Below are positions 1-8,326 of a stretch of DNA of 64,000 bases, in pieces; position 1 is the first letter of the stretch, and each line of letters starts with the position of its first letter. Source of the stretch: Streptomyces griseus subsp. griseus (GTDB lineage: Bacteria > Actinomycetota > Actinomycetes > Streptomycetales > Streptomycetaceae); NCBI RefSeq assembly GCF_000720255.1, contig NZ_JOJE01000030.1, forward strand, positions 62,001-126,000. Direction: 5' to 3'. The notes under the pieces are model-generated. The model did not search any database. It was not told the origin of the DNA and saw only the letters and a list, made by a program, of their open reading frames with translations. A program made the translations under genes and the position numbers.

Positions 1-516
1 GAACACCGGATGCTCGACATCGGCTGCGGAAACCTGCGTGGCGGCTGGCGCTTCATCGACTACCTCGCCCCGGGCCACTACTACGGCATCGACATCTCAC
101 CCGACATCCTCATCGCCGCCAAGAGGACACTCACCGAGCGCCGCCTCCAGGACAAGCTGCCGCACCTGACCCTCACCGGCGACCTCACCCTGGACTTCCT
201 CCCCGACGACCACTTCGACGTCGTCCACGCGCACAGCGTCTTCTCCCACTCCCCGCCGCACGTCATCGAGGAGTGCCTCGCCCACGTCGGCCGGGTCCTG
301 ACCGAGAAGGGTTTCTTCGACTTCACCTTCGACCGCACCGAGGGCACCGAACACCAGGTCCTGCACGAGGACTTCTACTACCGGGCCGAGACCCTCCTGT
401 CCCTCGCCCGCGGGCACGGCTTGTACGCGCGCCTCATGGACGACTGGGAGGAGCGGCCGCACGGCCAGTCGAAGATCCGCGTGAGCCGTTCCGCGCTGCC
501 GGGCGAAGCGGTGTGA
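1..516 (+). CDS. SAM-dependent methyltransferase, 5' truncated
   Basis: Class I methyltransferase fold. The SAM-binding glycine motif (LDIGCGN) lies at the very start of the visible reading frame, followed by GIDISPD, the acidic residue that usually binds the ribose, and a DVVHAHSVFSH segment typical of motif IV. The frame is open through base 1, so the true start is probably upstream; a start at the ATG at base 10 would cut directly into motif I. Substrate and pathway cannot be read. The last 36 codons overlap a DNA repeat copied 180 bp downstream, listed separately. Confidence 0.75.
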   Translation, partial: EHRMLDIGCGNLRGGWRFIDYLAPGHYYGIDISPDILIAAKRTLTERRLQDKLPHLTLTGDLTLDFLPDDHFDVVHAHSVFSHSPPHVIEECLAHVGRVLTEKGFFDFTFDRTEGTEHQVLHEDFYYRAETLLSLARGHGLYARLMDDWEERPHGQSKIRVSRSALPGEAV

Positions 517-677
517 CCGAGGTGAGGGCCGGGCGGGGGCGGCTCGGGGGCGGCTGGTGTTCTGGCAGCTCGTGGGTGGTCGTCGTGCCGCGGGCTCGGC
601 TTGTACGCGCGCCTCATGGACGACGGGGAGGAGCGGCCGCACGGCCAGTCGAAGATCCGCGGTGAGGGCCGGACGGG
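408..677. repeat. Partial tandem duplication of the methyltransferase 3' end
   Basis: Bases 408-480, inside the methyltransferase, recur at 588-660 with only two mismatches (416/596 and 445/625). The sequence after the gene's stop (521-537) recurs at 661-677. The second copy is therefore the first copy plus its downstream flank with about 40 bp (481-520, carrying the last codons and the stop) removed. This looks like a tandem duplication followed by a deletion. The downstream copy is not an independent gene. Confidence 0.85.
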
Positions 678-687
678 GCGCCGGTGC

Positions 688-1038
688 TCAGGCCGCCGTC
701 GGCCGGTACGACGCGCAGTAGGCGTCGGTGTCCAGGTCCACGTTGCCGGCCCGCAGTTCATAGCGTGCGCGCAGTACGGAGGCGGCCTGGTCGCGGGGGA
801 CCGCGGTGAGGCCGAAGTGCTGACGGGCGTACTCGAGGACGTCGTCGACGGTCACCCGGCCGCGCAGCACCCGCTCGCCGCCGGCGCGCAGATCGGCCCG
901 CAGACGGGCGATCACCTCCCTGCGCCGCACGGTGATGGCGATGTCGGCGGCGACACCCAACTGTGCGCGCAGGTGACGTGCGTGTCGTGCGGACAGTTCC
1001 CGAGTCGTGCGGCCGCGCCGGCGCACCAAGCTCCTCAT
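688..1038 (-). CDS. Hypothetical basic protein, 116 aa
   Basis: An arginine-rich protein with no signal peptide or membrane segment. The N-terminal third is strongly basic (RSLVRRRGRTTRELSARHARHL) and could contact nucleic acid or a membrane surface; the rest is predicted helical with a DVLEYARQHFGL segment. Codon use is G/C-rich at third positions, as in neighbouring genes, which supports real coding. It is convergent with the methyltransferase and divergent from the lysozyme. I do not recognise the family and assign no function. Confidence 0.55.
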   Translation of the reverse strand: MRSLVRRRGRTTRELSARHARHLRAQLGVAADIAITVRRREVIARLRADLRAGGERVLRGRVTVDDVLEYARQHFGLTAVPRDQAASVLRARYELRAGNVDLDTDAYCASYRPTAA

Positions 1039-1209
1039 CCCAACCCCTCATGGCTCAGCGCCGTCCGGGTGGTGACCGACGACGCGTGTGATGACCTGTC
1101 ACGCCCGAATACCCGGACACCCGACGTTCAGACGTCGGATCACGGGGTCGCGTGGGAGAACGGCGGCGGGCCCCGGGTGGACGACGCCGACGTGCGGGGA
1201 GACGTGACT

Positions 1210-2115
1210 GTGGGTCGGATGGGATCCGTGCATAGATCCCTGATCACAGCGGCGCGCCGCTTCCGACTGCGCACGACGGGCCTACTGGTCGCCGTGCTCG
1301 CGTTCGTCCTGCCCCTGACCGCCACCCCCTCGGCGGCCGACCACCGCCCGGTCCGCGCCTCCCCGGCCGACCACCGCCCGGTCCGCGCCTCCCCGGCCGG
1401 TCAGGTCCCGGTCCGTGGCTCGGCCTACATGGGCATGGGGGTCCTGACCCACGACGGGTGGTCCGGCACGCCCGGCCGGGCCCGGGCCACCCTCACCGAG
1501 GGTGTCGACGTGGCCAGCTACCAGGGCTCCGTCGCCTGGTCGACCCTCTGGGGCAGCGGCGTCAAGTGGGCCTACTCCAAAGCCACCGAGGGCACCTCGT
1601 ACCGCAATCCGTCCTTCGCCCAGCAGTACGGCGGCTCCTACGACATCGGCATGATCCGCGGCGCCTACCACTTCGCGACCCCGGACACCGCGAGCGGCGC
1701 CACCCAGGCCGACTACTTCGTCGACCACGGCGGCGGCTGGTCCGCGGACGGAAAGACCCTGCCGGGCGCCCTCGACATGGAGTGGAACCCCTACGGGGAC
1801 GCCTGCTACGGCAAGTCGCAGAGCGGGCTCGTCAGCTGGATCCGCGACTTCCTGAACCGCTACAGGGCCCGCACCGGCAGGGACGCCGTGATCTACACGG
1901 CGACGAGCTGGTGGACCACCTGCACCGGGAACTACGGCGGCTTCGCCGCCACCAACCCGCTGTGGATCGCCCGGTACGCCTCCGACGCGGGCACCCTGCC
2001 CGCGGGCTGGAGCCACTACACGATGTGGCAGTACACCTCGACGGGCCGCACGGTCGGCGACCACGACGCCTTCCGGGGAGCCCCCCAGGACCTGCGGGCC
2101 CTCGCCATCGGCTGA
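1210..2115 (+). CDS. Secreted GH25 lysozyme (1,4-beta-N-acetylmuramidase)
   Basis: It hydrolyses peptidoglycan outside the cell. An N-terminal signal peptide (basic RRFRLRTTG, then LLVAVLAFVLPLTATPSAA) leads to a short repeat region and a GH25 domain. Family marks are GVDVASYQG near the domain start, KATEGTSYRNP, YHFATP, and GALDMEWNP, which contains the acidic D-x-E pair expected at the active site. WQYTSTG lies near the end. The GTG at 1210 was chosen because GGGGAG sits 8 nt upstream; the ATG at 1219 lacks a well-spaced site. Between the signal peptide and the enzyme domain there are two identical copies of ADHRPVRASP. Confidence 0.9.
   Translation: MGRMGSVHRSLITAARRFRLRTTGLLVAVLAFVLPLTATPSAADHRPVRASPADHRPVRASPAGQVPVRGSAYMGMGVLTHDGWSGTPGRARATLTEGVDVASYQGSVAWSTLWGSGVKWAYSKATEGTSYRNPSFAQQYGGSYDIGMIRGAYHFATPDTASGATQADYFVDHGGGWSADGKTLPGALDMEWNPYGDACYGKSQSGLVSWIRDFLNRYRARTGRDAVIYTATSWWTTCTGNYGGFAATNPLWIARYASDAGTLPAGWSHYTMWQYTSTGRTVGDHDAFRGAPQDLRALAIG
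1336..1395 (+). repeat. Two identical 30-bp units in the lysozyme linker
   Basis: Two perfect 30-bp units (1336-1365, 1366-1395) encode ADHRPVRASP twice just after the signal peptide; a degenerate third unit (AGQVPVRGS) follows. Identity at the DNA level implies recent slippage or duplication. The units lengthen a linker and do not touch the catalytic domain. Confidence 0.85.
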
Positions 2116-2243
2116 CCCGCGCGCAGGTCCGCAAACCTCGCGCCACCGGGACGCGCCGGAAATTCACGCGAACGGCCCGCCCACCGGGACGTGGCGGCGA
2201 TGGTGCGGTGCGCTGGAAGCATCGCCGTCAAGGGAGGCGCGTC

Positions 2244-2447
2244 GTGTACGAGATGTGCGTAGGTCCGCAGACAGGAAGCTCCGATCTGGTGTGGCACGTG
2301 GTGGCCCGGCACGCGAGAAGCAGTCTCTGCGGAGTGGAGCTTTCCGCAACGGGGCCCGGCGGGGCCGACACCGACCGCCACTGTCTGACCTGCATGGCCC
2401 ACTTCCAGCAGTTGCTGAACGCCGGGGGCGACCACCGGACGGGATGA
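2244..2447 (+). CDS. Small cysteine-containing hypothetical protein, 67 aa
   Basis: A GTG start at 2244 has a strong ribosome binding site (AGGGAGG, 2231-2237) at good spacing. The product has four cysteines, including a C-terminal HCLTCM, and an MCVG/LCGV pair, so it could bind a metal or carry a redox pair. No membrane segment. It stands between the lysozyme and the RsbQ-like gene on the same strand. Small CxxC proteins of this type are common in Streptomyces; I do not know a function. Confidence 0.55.
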   Translation: MYEMCVGPQTGSSDLVWHVVARHARSSLCGVELSATGPGGADTDRHCLTCMAHFQQLLNAGGDHRTG

Positions 2448-2482
2448 CATGAACCCATGCCCGTGGTGAGAGGATCACGGGC

Positions 2483-3286
2483 ATGGACACCCCCCGCCGC
2501 AACAACGTCACCGTCACGGGCAACCCGACGGGACCGGTCGTCGTCCTGGCCCACGGGTTCGGCTGCGACCAGAACATGTGGCGGCTCACCGTGCCCGCCC
2601 TCGTGGACACCCACCGGGTGGTGCTCTTCGACTACGTCGGCTCGGGCCGCTCCGACCCGTCCGCCTTCAGCGAGGACCGCTACTCATCCCTGGACGGCTA
2701 CGCCCAGGACGTGGTGGAGGTGTGCGAGGCACTCGACCTGCGGGACGCCGTGTTCGTCGGGCACTCGGTCAGCGCCATGATCGGCGTCCTGGCCGCGGGG
2801 CGGGCCCCGGAGCGCATCGGCTCCCTGGTGATGGTCGCGCCCTCGCCCCGCTACCTCGACGACGAGGGCTACCGCGGCGGATTCAGCTCCGAGGACATCG
2901 ACGAACTGCTGGCGTCCCTGGAGGCCAACTATCTGGGCTGGTCGGCCGCGATGGCCCCGGTGATCATGGGGAACGCGGAACGGCCCGAACTCGGCGAGGA
3001 GCTGACCAACAGCTTCTGCGCCACCGACCCGGACATGGCCCATGTCTTCGCCCGCACCACCTTCCTGTCCGACTCCCGCGAGGATCTGAAGACGGTCACC
3101 GTGCCGACACTGATCCTGGAGTGCGTGCAGGACGCCATCGCCCCGCGCGAGGTGGGGGCGTTCGTGCACGCGGCGATCCCGGGTTCCCGGCTGGTCACCC
3201 TGGACGCCACCGGCCACTGCCCGCACCTGTCCGCACCCGAGGCCACCAACGAGGCGATCACCCGGTTCCTCGCGGACCTGCGGTGA
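2483..3286 (+). CDS. RsbQ-like alpha/beta hydrolase
   Basis: Alpha/beta-hydrolase of 267 aa resembling Bacillus RsbQ, the partner that lets the PAS phosphatase RsbP sense energy stress. Visible elements: oxyanion region AHGFGCDQNMW, nucleophile elbow VGHSVSAMIG, acid in QDAIAP, histidine in TGHCPHLSAP. The CDQNMW and GHSVSAM signatures are those of RsbQ and of strigolactone/karrikin-type hydrolases. The stop (TGA 3284-3286) shares one base with the ATG of the next gene, a PAS/PP2C phosphatase, so the two are translationally coupled. That arrangement is the strongest argument for the RsbQ role. Confidence 0.85.
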   Translation: MDTPRRNNVTVTGNPTGPVVVLAHGFGCDQNMWRLTVPALVDTHRVVLFDYVGSGRSDPSAFSEDRYSSLDGYAQDVVEVCEALDLRDAVFVGHSVSAMIGVLAAGRAPERIGSLVMVAPSPRYLDDEGYRGGFSSEDIDELLASLEANYLGWSAAMAPVIMGNAERPELGEELTNSFCATDPDMAHVFARTTFLSDSREDLKTVTVPTLILECVQDAIAPREVGAFVHAAIPGSRLVTLDATGHCPHLSAPEATNEAITRFLADLR

Positions 3287-4581
3287 TGTGCCGAGTCGGG
3301 CAGGTGCCAGACCCGCACGAATCGGACGACGACGCGGCGGACGCGGTCTTCGCCTCGCTGCTGGAGGACAGTGCCGAGGAGTTGTACGAGACCGCCCCGT
3401 GCGGCTATCTGTCCACGCTGATGGACGGCACGATCGCGAAGATCAACGCCACCCTCCTCGGCTGGCTCGGCCTCACCCAGGACGACGTCGTCGGGCGCAT
3501 GCGCTTCGCCGACCTGCTCACCGTGGGCGGCAGGCTCTACCACGAGACCCACTTCGCCCCGCTGCTGCGCATGCAGGGCGAGATCGGCGGCATCGCCCTG
3601 GAGATCAAGGCCGCCGACGGCACCCGCATGCCCGTGTTGGTCTCCTCGGCCCTGAAGTACGGCTCCGAGGGCCAACCGCTCCTGATCCGCACCACCCTGT
3701 TCGACGCCGGGGACCGGCGCGCCTACGAGGAGGAACTCCTGCGCGGCCGGAAGGCCGCCGAGCAGGCCCGGCAGCAGGCGGAGGCCGACCGCGCCCGGCT
3801 CCAGCAGGCGTTCGCCGTCCTGCAACGCAGCCTGCTGCCCGACACACTCCCCGCCGTGCCCGGTCTGGAGACCGCCGCCTACTACCACACGGCCTCGCCC
3901 GACCGCCTCGGCGGAGACTTCTACGACGTCTTCGCCCTCGACGGCAAACAGTGTGCCTTCTTCCTGGGCGACGTGTGCGGCAAGGGCCCCGAGGCCGCCG
4001 CCGTCACCTCGCTCACCCGCTACACCCTGCGCGCGGCGGCCCTCCACGACCCCGACCCGGTCGCCGCCCTGAACACGCTGAACACCGTGCTCCACGAGCG
4101 CTACACCGGCAGCGATCCGCGTTACTGCACCGCGATATTCGGCACCCTCGAACCCGACCGGGACAGCGGCCGGGTCACCGTGTCACTGGCCTCCGGAGGC
4201 CACCCTCCGGCCCTGGTCCTGCGGGCCGACGGCGACAGCGAGTTCCTGCCCACCCCCGGCGGGCTCCTGGTGGGCATACTGCCCACGGCGCGTTTCACCC
4301 CGGTCACCACCACACTGGCCCCGGGCGACACGCTGCTGCTGTACACCGACGGCCTCACCGAAGCCCGTACCGGGCCCGACCGCGCGCTGTACGGCGACGA
4401 CGCCCTGCGGGAGTTCGCCACCCGCCACGCCGGCGCCCCGCCGAAGGACGTGGTCAAGGCGCTGACCGAGTTGCTGAACGCGTTCGGCGACGGTCTGGAC
4501 GACGACACCGCCCTCCTCGCCCTGGGAGCCCCTTCCTCCGTCCCGATCCACTCCGACCCCACGACGAAGACAACGCCATGA
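3286..4581 (+). CDS. RsbP/RsbU-like PAS-PP2C serine phosphatase
   Basis: It is expected to dephosphorylate a STAS anti-anti-sigma factor and so release a sigma factor. Layout (431 aa): PAS-like domain about 30-145 (ETAPCGYLSTLMDGTIAKIN, then GWLGLTQDDVVGR); a charged coiled-coil about 145-185; SpoIIE-type PP2C domain about 190-420 with GGDFYDVF, LGDVCGKGPEAA, ASGGHPPALV, YTDGLTEAR and DDDTALLAL. The metal-binding aspartates appear intact. It overlaps the hydrolase upstream by one base and the STAS gene downstream by four (ATGA), so all three form one coupled unit. No RsbW-type kinase is present nearby. Confidence 0.88.
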   Translation: MCRVGQVPDPHESDDDAADAVFASLLEDSAEELYETAPCGYLSTLMDGTIAKINATLLGWLGLTQDDVVGRMRFADLLTVGGRLYHETHFAPLLRMQGEIGGIALEIKAADGTRMPVLVSSALKYGSEGQPLLIRTTLFDAGDRRAYEEELLRGRKAAEQARQQAEADRARLQQAFAVLQRSLLPDTLPAVPGLETAAYYHTASPDRLGGDFYDVFALDGKQCAFFLGDVCGKGPEAAAVTSLTRYTLRAAALHDPDPVAALNTLNTVLHERYTGSDPRYCTAIFGTLEPDRDSGRVTVSLASGGHPPALVLRADGDSEFLPTPGGLLVGILPTARFTPVTTTLAPGDTLLLYTDGLTEARTGPDRALYGDDALREFATRHAGAPPKDVVKALTELLNAFGDGLDDDTALLALGAPSSVPIHSDPTTKTTP

Positions 4582-4889
4582 GCCTGCTGAAGATCACTCC
4601 AAGAGACGCCGCCACCGGTCCGGTACTGGAGATCGGCGGAGAACTCGACTACTCCAACGCCTCCGAACTGCGCGACCGGGTCGCCCGGTTCACCCTCGAC
4701 CCCGGTCAGTGTCTGATCCTCGACCTGGCCGGTCTCGAGTTCTGCGACTCCAGCGGCATCACCGCCCTGATCGCCGCCCGCAACCACGCCACCGCCGCCG
4801 GCGCCGACGTCGCCCTGACCGGCGTACCGGCGAACACGATGCGCATCCTGCGCATCGTCGGCCTCGACCAGATCTTCACGATCCACTGA
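4578..4889 (+). CDS. STAS-domain anti-anti-sigma factor
   Basis: 103-residue single STAS domain. LDLAGLEFCDSSGITALIAARN carries the conserved DSSG segment, whose serine is the usual phosphorylation site; EIGGELDYSN near the start is typical of RsbV/SpoIIAA. By analogy the unphosphorylated form binds an anti-sigma kinase and frees its sigma factor. It overlaps the PP2C phosphatase by ATGA, which points to that phosphatase as its activator. Confidence 0.9.
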   Translation: MSLLKITPRDAATGPVLEIGGELDYSNASELRDRVARFTLDPGQCLILDLAGLEFCDSSGITALIAARNHATAAGADVALTGVPANTMRILRIVGLDQIFTIH

Positions 4890-4955
4890 ACGAGCCGATC
4901 TTGGGCAGACGGAGGAGGTGATCTTCACGTCCGTCCCAAGAGGGGGTTCATCACC

Positions 4956-5702
4956 GTGGCCGCACCTGCGCGTCGTACACCGCCCGCGTACCGTCGGCGA
5001 GCGTTCGACCTGCGCTCGACAGCTTTCTTCTTCGTCCTGCTCGCCCTGGTGGTGAGCATCCTGGGATTCGCGGCCCGCACGGTGGCCGATACCGTGGAGC
5101 GACATCCCGGCTGGGCGTTCGTCCTGGCCCTGCTGGGTGTGGCGGCCGTCGCCGGCCTCGGGCGCCGCCTGCACCTGGCGAGAGCGGCACGACGGGCCGC
5201 GACCGCTCTCGACGAGGCGGCGACGCAGGCGGCCGACGCGCTGGAGACCGCGGCCGTTCCCCGTCAGCGCGTGGCCGAGGGCATCGACATCGACTACGAC
5301 GCCCTGGACCCCGAGGAGTTCGAGGCGGCGATCGCCTTCCTCTGCGAGCGGGACGCGTGTTCCGCCGTGGAGGTCGTCGGAGGTGCCGGGGACCTGGGCG
5401 CCGATGTCGTGGCCGTGTCCCCCGAGGGGTGGCGGATCGTCATCCAGTGCAAGCGCTACGGCGACTCCCACCGGGTCGGCTCCCAGGACATGCAGCGCTT
5501 CGGCGGCACCTGCTTCACCGTCCACGAGGCCGATGTCGCCGTCCTCGTCACCACCAGTGACTTCACCGCGCCGGCGGTGGAGTACGCCGAGCAGTGCGGG
5601 ATCGTCTGTGTGGACCGGCAGGACCTGCTGGCCTGGGCCGACGGAAGCGGGCCACGGCCCTGGGAGACCGCCGGGGCCGCCCGGGCAGTCGAGGCCCGCT
5701 GA
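4956..5702 (+). CDS. Membrane-anchored Mrr-like restriction endonuclease domain protein
   Basis: 248 aa. Two membrane segments (about 24-43, STAFFFVLLALVVSILGF; about 53-70, AFVLALLGVAAVAGLG) are followed by a helical stretch and a C-terminal Mrr_cat domain (about 108-235). PD-(D/E)xK features are GDLGADVVAV (acid) and IVIQCKRYG (QxK), then GSQDMQRFGG, the usual Mrr follow-on. The GTG start has AGGGGG about 8 nt upstream. Mrr family members cut modified DNA, but membrane-tethered versions are widespread in Streptomyces and their role is unclear. It faces the lipase gene tail to tail, 10 bp apart. Confidence 0.8.
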   Translation: MAAPARRTPPAYRRRAFDLRSTAFFFVLLALVVSILGFAARTVADTVERHPGWAFVLALLGVAAVAGLGRRLHLARAARRAATALDEAATQAADALETAAVPRQRVAEGIDIDYDALDPEEFEAAIAFLCERDACSAVEVVGGAGDLGADVVAVSPEGWRIVIQCKRYGDSHRVGSQDMQRFGGTCFTVHEADVAVLVTTSDFTAPAVEYAEQCGIVCVDRQDLLAWADGSGPRPWETAGAARAVEAR

Positions 5703-5712
5703 CGTCACCCCC

Positions 5713-7068
5713 TCAGCGCTGGAAGGGCAGCGTCCAGCAGTTGGACGTGGTGGGTTCGCCCTCCAGGCGGTCGGTGAGCCAGGAGATCGCCGCGCTCTGG
5801 TCGGTGATGAGCGGGGCCATGTGGTTGGTGAGGAGCCGGTCGCCGAGGTTGGGCAGGTCCACGGCCTCGTAGGTGATGTCGCCACCCTTGCGGCACCAGT
5901 CCACGGCCAGTTGACGGGCCTGGCCGTGCGGAACGATGTCGTCCTGGATCCCGGTGGCCAGCCGGACCGGCCCGGTCGGCTTGAGCGTCCCGATGCGCTG
6001 CCGGTCGAGGACGGCCTGGGCGCGGGGCTCGGCGGCGATGATGTCGGCGACCGACTTGCCGCTGGTCGTCCACGCGGTGCTGTTGGCGAAGCCGTAGCCC
6101 AGGATCGCGTCGCCCACGCACATGGTCGACATGTCGGCGAGGGCCTTGCGCCCGGCGTCGTTTATGTTCGCGTCGACGACACTGCGCAGATCCGGGTACG
6201 CCTGGGCGAACCCGTTGATCGACCAGCCGAGGGCCCCGGCCAGGGCGCTCCCGTCGATCCCCTTCATGACGGCGGTCAGATCGGCGGGCGGCGCGCCCGA
6301 GTAGGTCCCGGCGATTTGGATGTCGGGCGCGTACGTCGGCTGCAGTTCGGCCGCCGAGGCGGTGGCGCCGCCGCCCTGGCTGTAGCCGTAGAGGGCGACC
6401 CGGGAGGCGGGGGCGAGGGAGGTGGCGGGCAAGGCACGCGCCGCACGGACGGCGTCCAGCACCGCGTGGCCCTGGTCCAGGCGGTTGACGTAGGTGTGCA
6501 GACGGTCGGTGGCGCCGAGGCCGACGTAGTCGGTGACGACGACGGCCGCTCCGGTGGCGAGGAGACGGTAGATCGCCAGATTCTCGTAGCCGATGGACGC
6601 GGTCTGCTCGGTGAGGGTGAGCGGGTGCTCCAGGGCGAACGAGGGTGCGCACTGGTCACCCTGCCCCATGGTCCCGGAGGCCATCGCGACCAGGGGCCGG
6701 GGCCCGTCGCCCTTCCAGTCGGCCGACGGCTCGATGTAGGCGCCGGTCACGGCCACGGCCCGGCCGTCGGCGTCGGTGGACTTGTACATCAGGCGGGTGG
6801 CGGTGCCCGGCAGGGGGCGGCCGTCGAGGCCGGGCAGCGAGAGCCCGAGGGGGAGGGGCTCCTGGCGGATCAACGTGCCGTTGGTCGCGGGAAGCTGGGT
6901 GGGTGGCGTGTAGAAGGCGGGGATGGTGACCCCCCGGGACACGACGGGTTCGGCGACCGTGGCGGCGTCGGCCGGGGTCGCGTCGACGCAGAGACATGCC
7001 ATGGCGGCGACCGCGGCTGCGGTCAGACGGCTGAACGTGGAAGGCGGACGTGCTGTGTAGCGGCTCAC
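5713..7068 (-). CDS. Secreted lipase of the LIP (secretory lipase) family
   Basis: 451 aa. The signal peptide (basic start, LTAAAVAAMACLCVDATPADA) marks an exported enzyme. The alpha/beta-hydrolase core has nucleophile elbow YGYSQGGGAT, and TGIQDDIVPH and NHMAPLI supply the likely acid and histidine. MASGTMGQGDQCAPS and VVVTDYVGLG are typical of the family that includes Candida secreted lipases and actinobacterial esterases. The GTG at 7068 follows GAGGAG at proper spacing on the minus strand. The upstream region carries an unusual GTTAC/GTAAC repeat array, a likely control site. Substrates would be acylglycerols or other esters. Confidence 0.88.
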   Translation of the reverse strand: MSRYTARPPSTFSRLTAAAVAAMACLCVDATPADAATVAEPVVSRGVTIPAFYTPPTQLPATNGTLIRQEPLPLGLSLPGLDGRPLPGTATRLMYKSTDADGRAVAVTGAYIEPSADWKGDGPRPLVAMASGTMGQGDQCAPSFALEHPLTLTEQTASIGYENLAIYRLLATGAAVVVTDYVGLGATDRLHTYVNRLDQGHAVLDAVRAARALPATSLAPASRVALYGYSQGGGATASAAELQPTYAPDIQIAGTYSGAPPADLTAVMKGIDGSALAGALGWSINGFAQAYPDLRSVVDANINDAGRKALADMSTMCVGDAILGYGFANSTAWTTSGKSVADIIAAEPRAQAVLDRQRIGTLKPTGPVRLATGIQDDIVPHGQARQLAVDWCRKGGDITYEAVDLPNLGDRLLTNHMAPLITDQSAAISWLTDRLEGEPTTSNCWTLPFQR

Positions 7069-7122
7069 AGTTCACTCCTCGCGCTGCTCCGGTGTTGGGT
7101 GCGCGAAAAACTAGCACTGCTT

Positions 7123-7163
7123 GTTACCGCCGGTTACATACTGGAAAGTAACACTGGGGTAAC
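7123..7163. promoter_or_regulatory. Quadruple GTTAC/GTAAC operator-like array
   Basis: GTTAC occurs at 7123-7127 and 7133-7137, and its complement GTAAC at 7148-7152 and 7159-7163. The four boxes form a nested, nearly symmetric inverted repeat centred near 7143, with same-strand boxes about one helical turn apart. Two dimers of a TetR-type regulator could bind side by side. The array lies 55-95 bp upstream of the lipase start and 155 bp upstream of the divergent GH16 gene, so it could control either. Confidence 0.65.
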
Positions 7164-7317
7164 TATGTGGGCGATCAAGTGCGTGGCGTAGGGAAAGGAG
7201 ATGGGTTTTCACCCGCGAGAGTGATAGAGGCACTTGACTCCCCGTAGGACGGCATGCCGACGTCCGGCTCGGGCAGAACCCCTGCGCCTGTCCACGCCAG
7301 GGCAATGGAGGAGCCGT

Positions 7318-8037
7318 ATGCCGGCCGACCCCGTCTTCACCGCCGCCCCCGTCTTCACCGGCGACTTCGCCTCGCCGCGGCAATGGGTCGCGGGGCGCTC
7401 GTGGGCCTATCCCGATGGTGGACCCGTCAACCCGGGCGACAACAAGCTGGATCACCTGGTCGCCGACCCCGCCTACTGCCGCAGCGGGACGTTCCGGGCG
7501 ACGCGCCGCCCCGACGGCCTGTGGGACACCGGGCTGCTGACCACCGAGGACAGCGAGGAGGGGTTCCTCGTCCGCACCGGGGACCTGCTGCGGACGCGGG
7601 TGCGCCTGCCCACCGAGATGGGCGCGTGGCCGGCGATCTGGACCTGGCGCGACGGCGATCAGGAGATCGACGTCTTCGAGTACCACCCGGACAACCCGGA
7701 CCTGCTGGAGCTCTCCAACCATGTGCGCGGCGGTCACCTCTACCGCCGCGACGAAGCCGTCCGCCCCGGCGGCTGGATCGACCTCGGCGTGGAGTTCGGT
7801 GCCCGACACGTCGTGTGGACACTGAACGGCACACCCTTCTGCAGGGACCGACACGGCGTGGGACGCGACTGGCACGCCTACCTCATCGTCAACCTCTCCG
7901 TGTGCGCGGGCCGCTACCACCCGCCACCCGACCCCGACGTCACGGAGATGTCGTTCGAGGTCGCGAGCCTGACCGTGCACCGCCCGCAGCATGGGTCGGA
8001 CGTCCAGGGGCTCCGCGAAGTCCCGCCCTGCCCATGA
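7318..8037 (+). CDS. GH16-fold glycoside hydrolase-like protein, no export signal
   Basis: 239 aa. The motif DQEIDVFEYH matches the GH16 catalytic signature E-[IL]-D-x-[FV]-E with nucleophile and acid/base glutamates, and GAWPAIWTWRDG precedes it as in beta-glucanases. The ATG at 7318 was chosen because GGAGGAG lies just upstream. With that start there is no signal peptide, which is unusual for GH16 because substrates (laminarin, agar, other beta-glucans) are extracellular. The product may act inside the cell or be exported another way. It is divergent from the lipase. Confidence 0.75.
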   Translation: MPADPVFTAAPVFTGDFASPRQWVAGRSWAYPDGGPVNPGDNKLDHLVADPAYCRSGTFRATRRPDGLWDTGLLTTEDSEEGFLVRTGDLLRTRVRLPTEMGAWPAIWTWRDGDQEIDVFEYHPDNPDLLELSNHVRGGHLYRRDEAVRPGGWIDLGVEFGARHVVWTLNGTPFCRDRHGVGRDWHAYLIVNLSVCAGRYHPPPDPDVTEMSFEVASLTVHRPQHGSDVQGLREVPPCP

Positions 8038-8326
8038 CGCCCGGCACCTGCCCCCTGCTTCGAGGGCGGGTGCCTGGGCTCACCGCACCGGGCGAACACC
8101 CGCGTACGCCGAGTACGACGCTGAACACCGCAAACAGGGCTTCTGGGCGCGGGCGTCGGTACGGCCGGCCGGATGGCCCGCCCGCCGCTGCGAGACGGCT
8201 CCGAGGGGAAACGTCCACTACGCGTCGGCCCCCTCGGAGGAGGCGGGCGGCCCACCGGGTCCTTCCGCACGTCACGGCCGACACCCCGGTATCCCGAAGG
8301 ACCCCCGGCCCGCTGGGATCACACGC
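8038..8326. other. Intergenic region, no gene seen
   Basis: About 290 bp between the convergent GH16 and glpD genes. Reading frames crossing it lack coding character and no ribosome binding site precedes a plausible start. I see no convincing terminator hairpin. Confidence 0.6.

Noticed and set aside
3286..4889. Alternative plus-strand frame running through the RsbP-like gene into the STAS gene, suggesting a fused protein
   Set aside because: In the RsbP interval that frame is arginine/proline-rich without motifs. The PP2C motifs are in the other frame, and the STAS gene has its own ATG at 4578.
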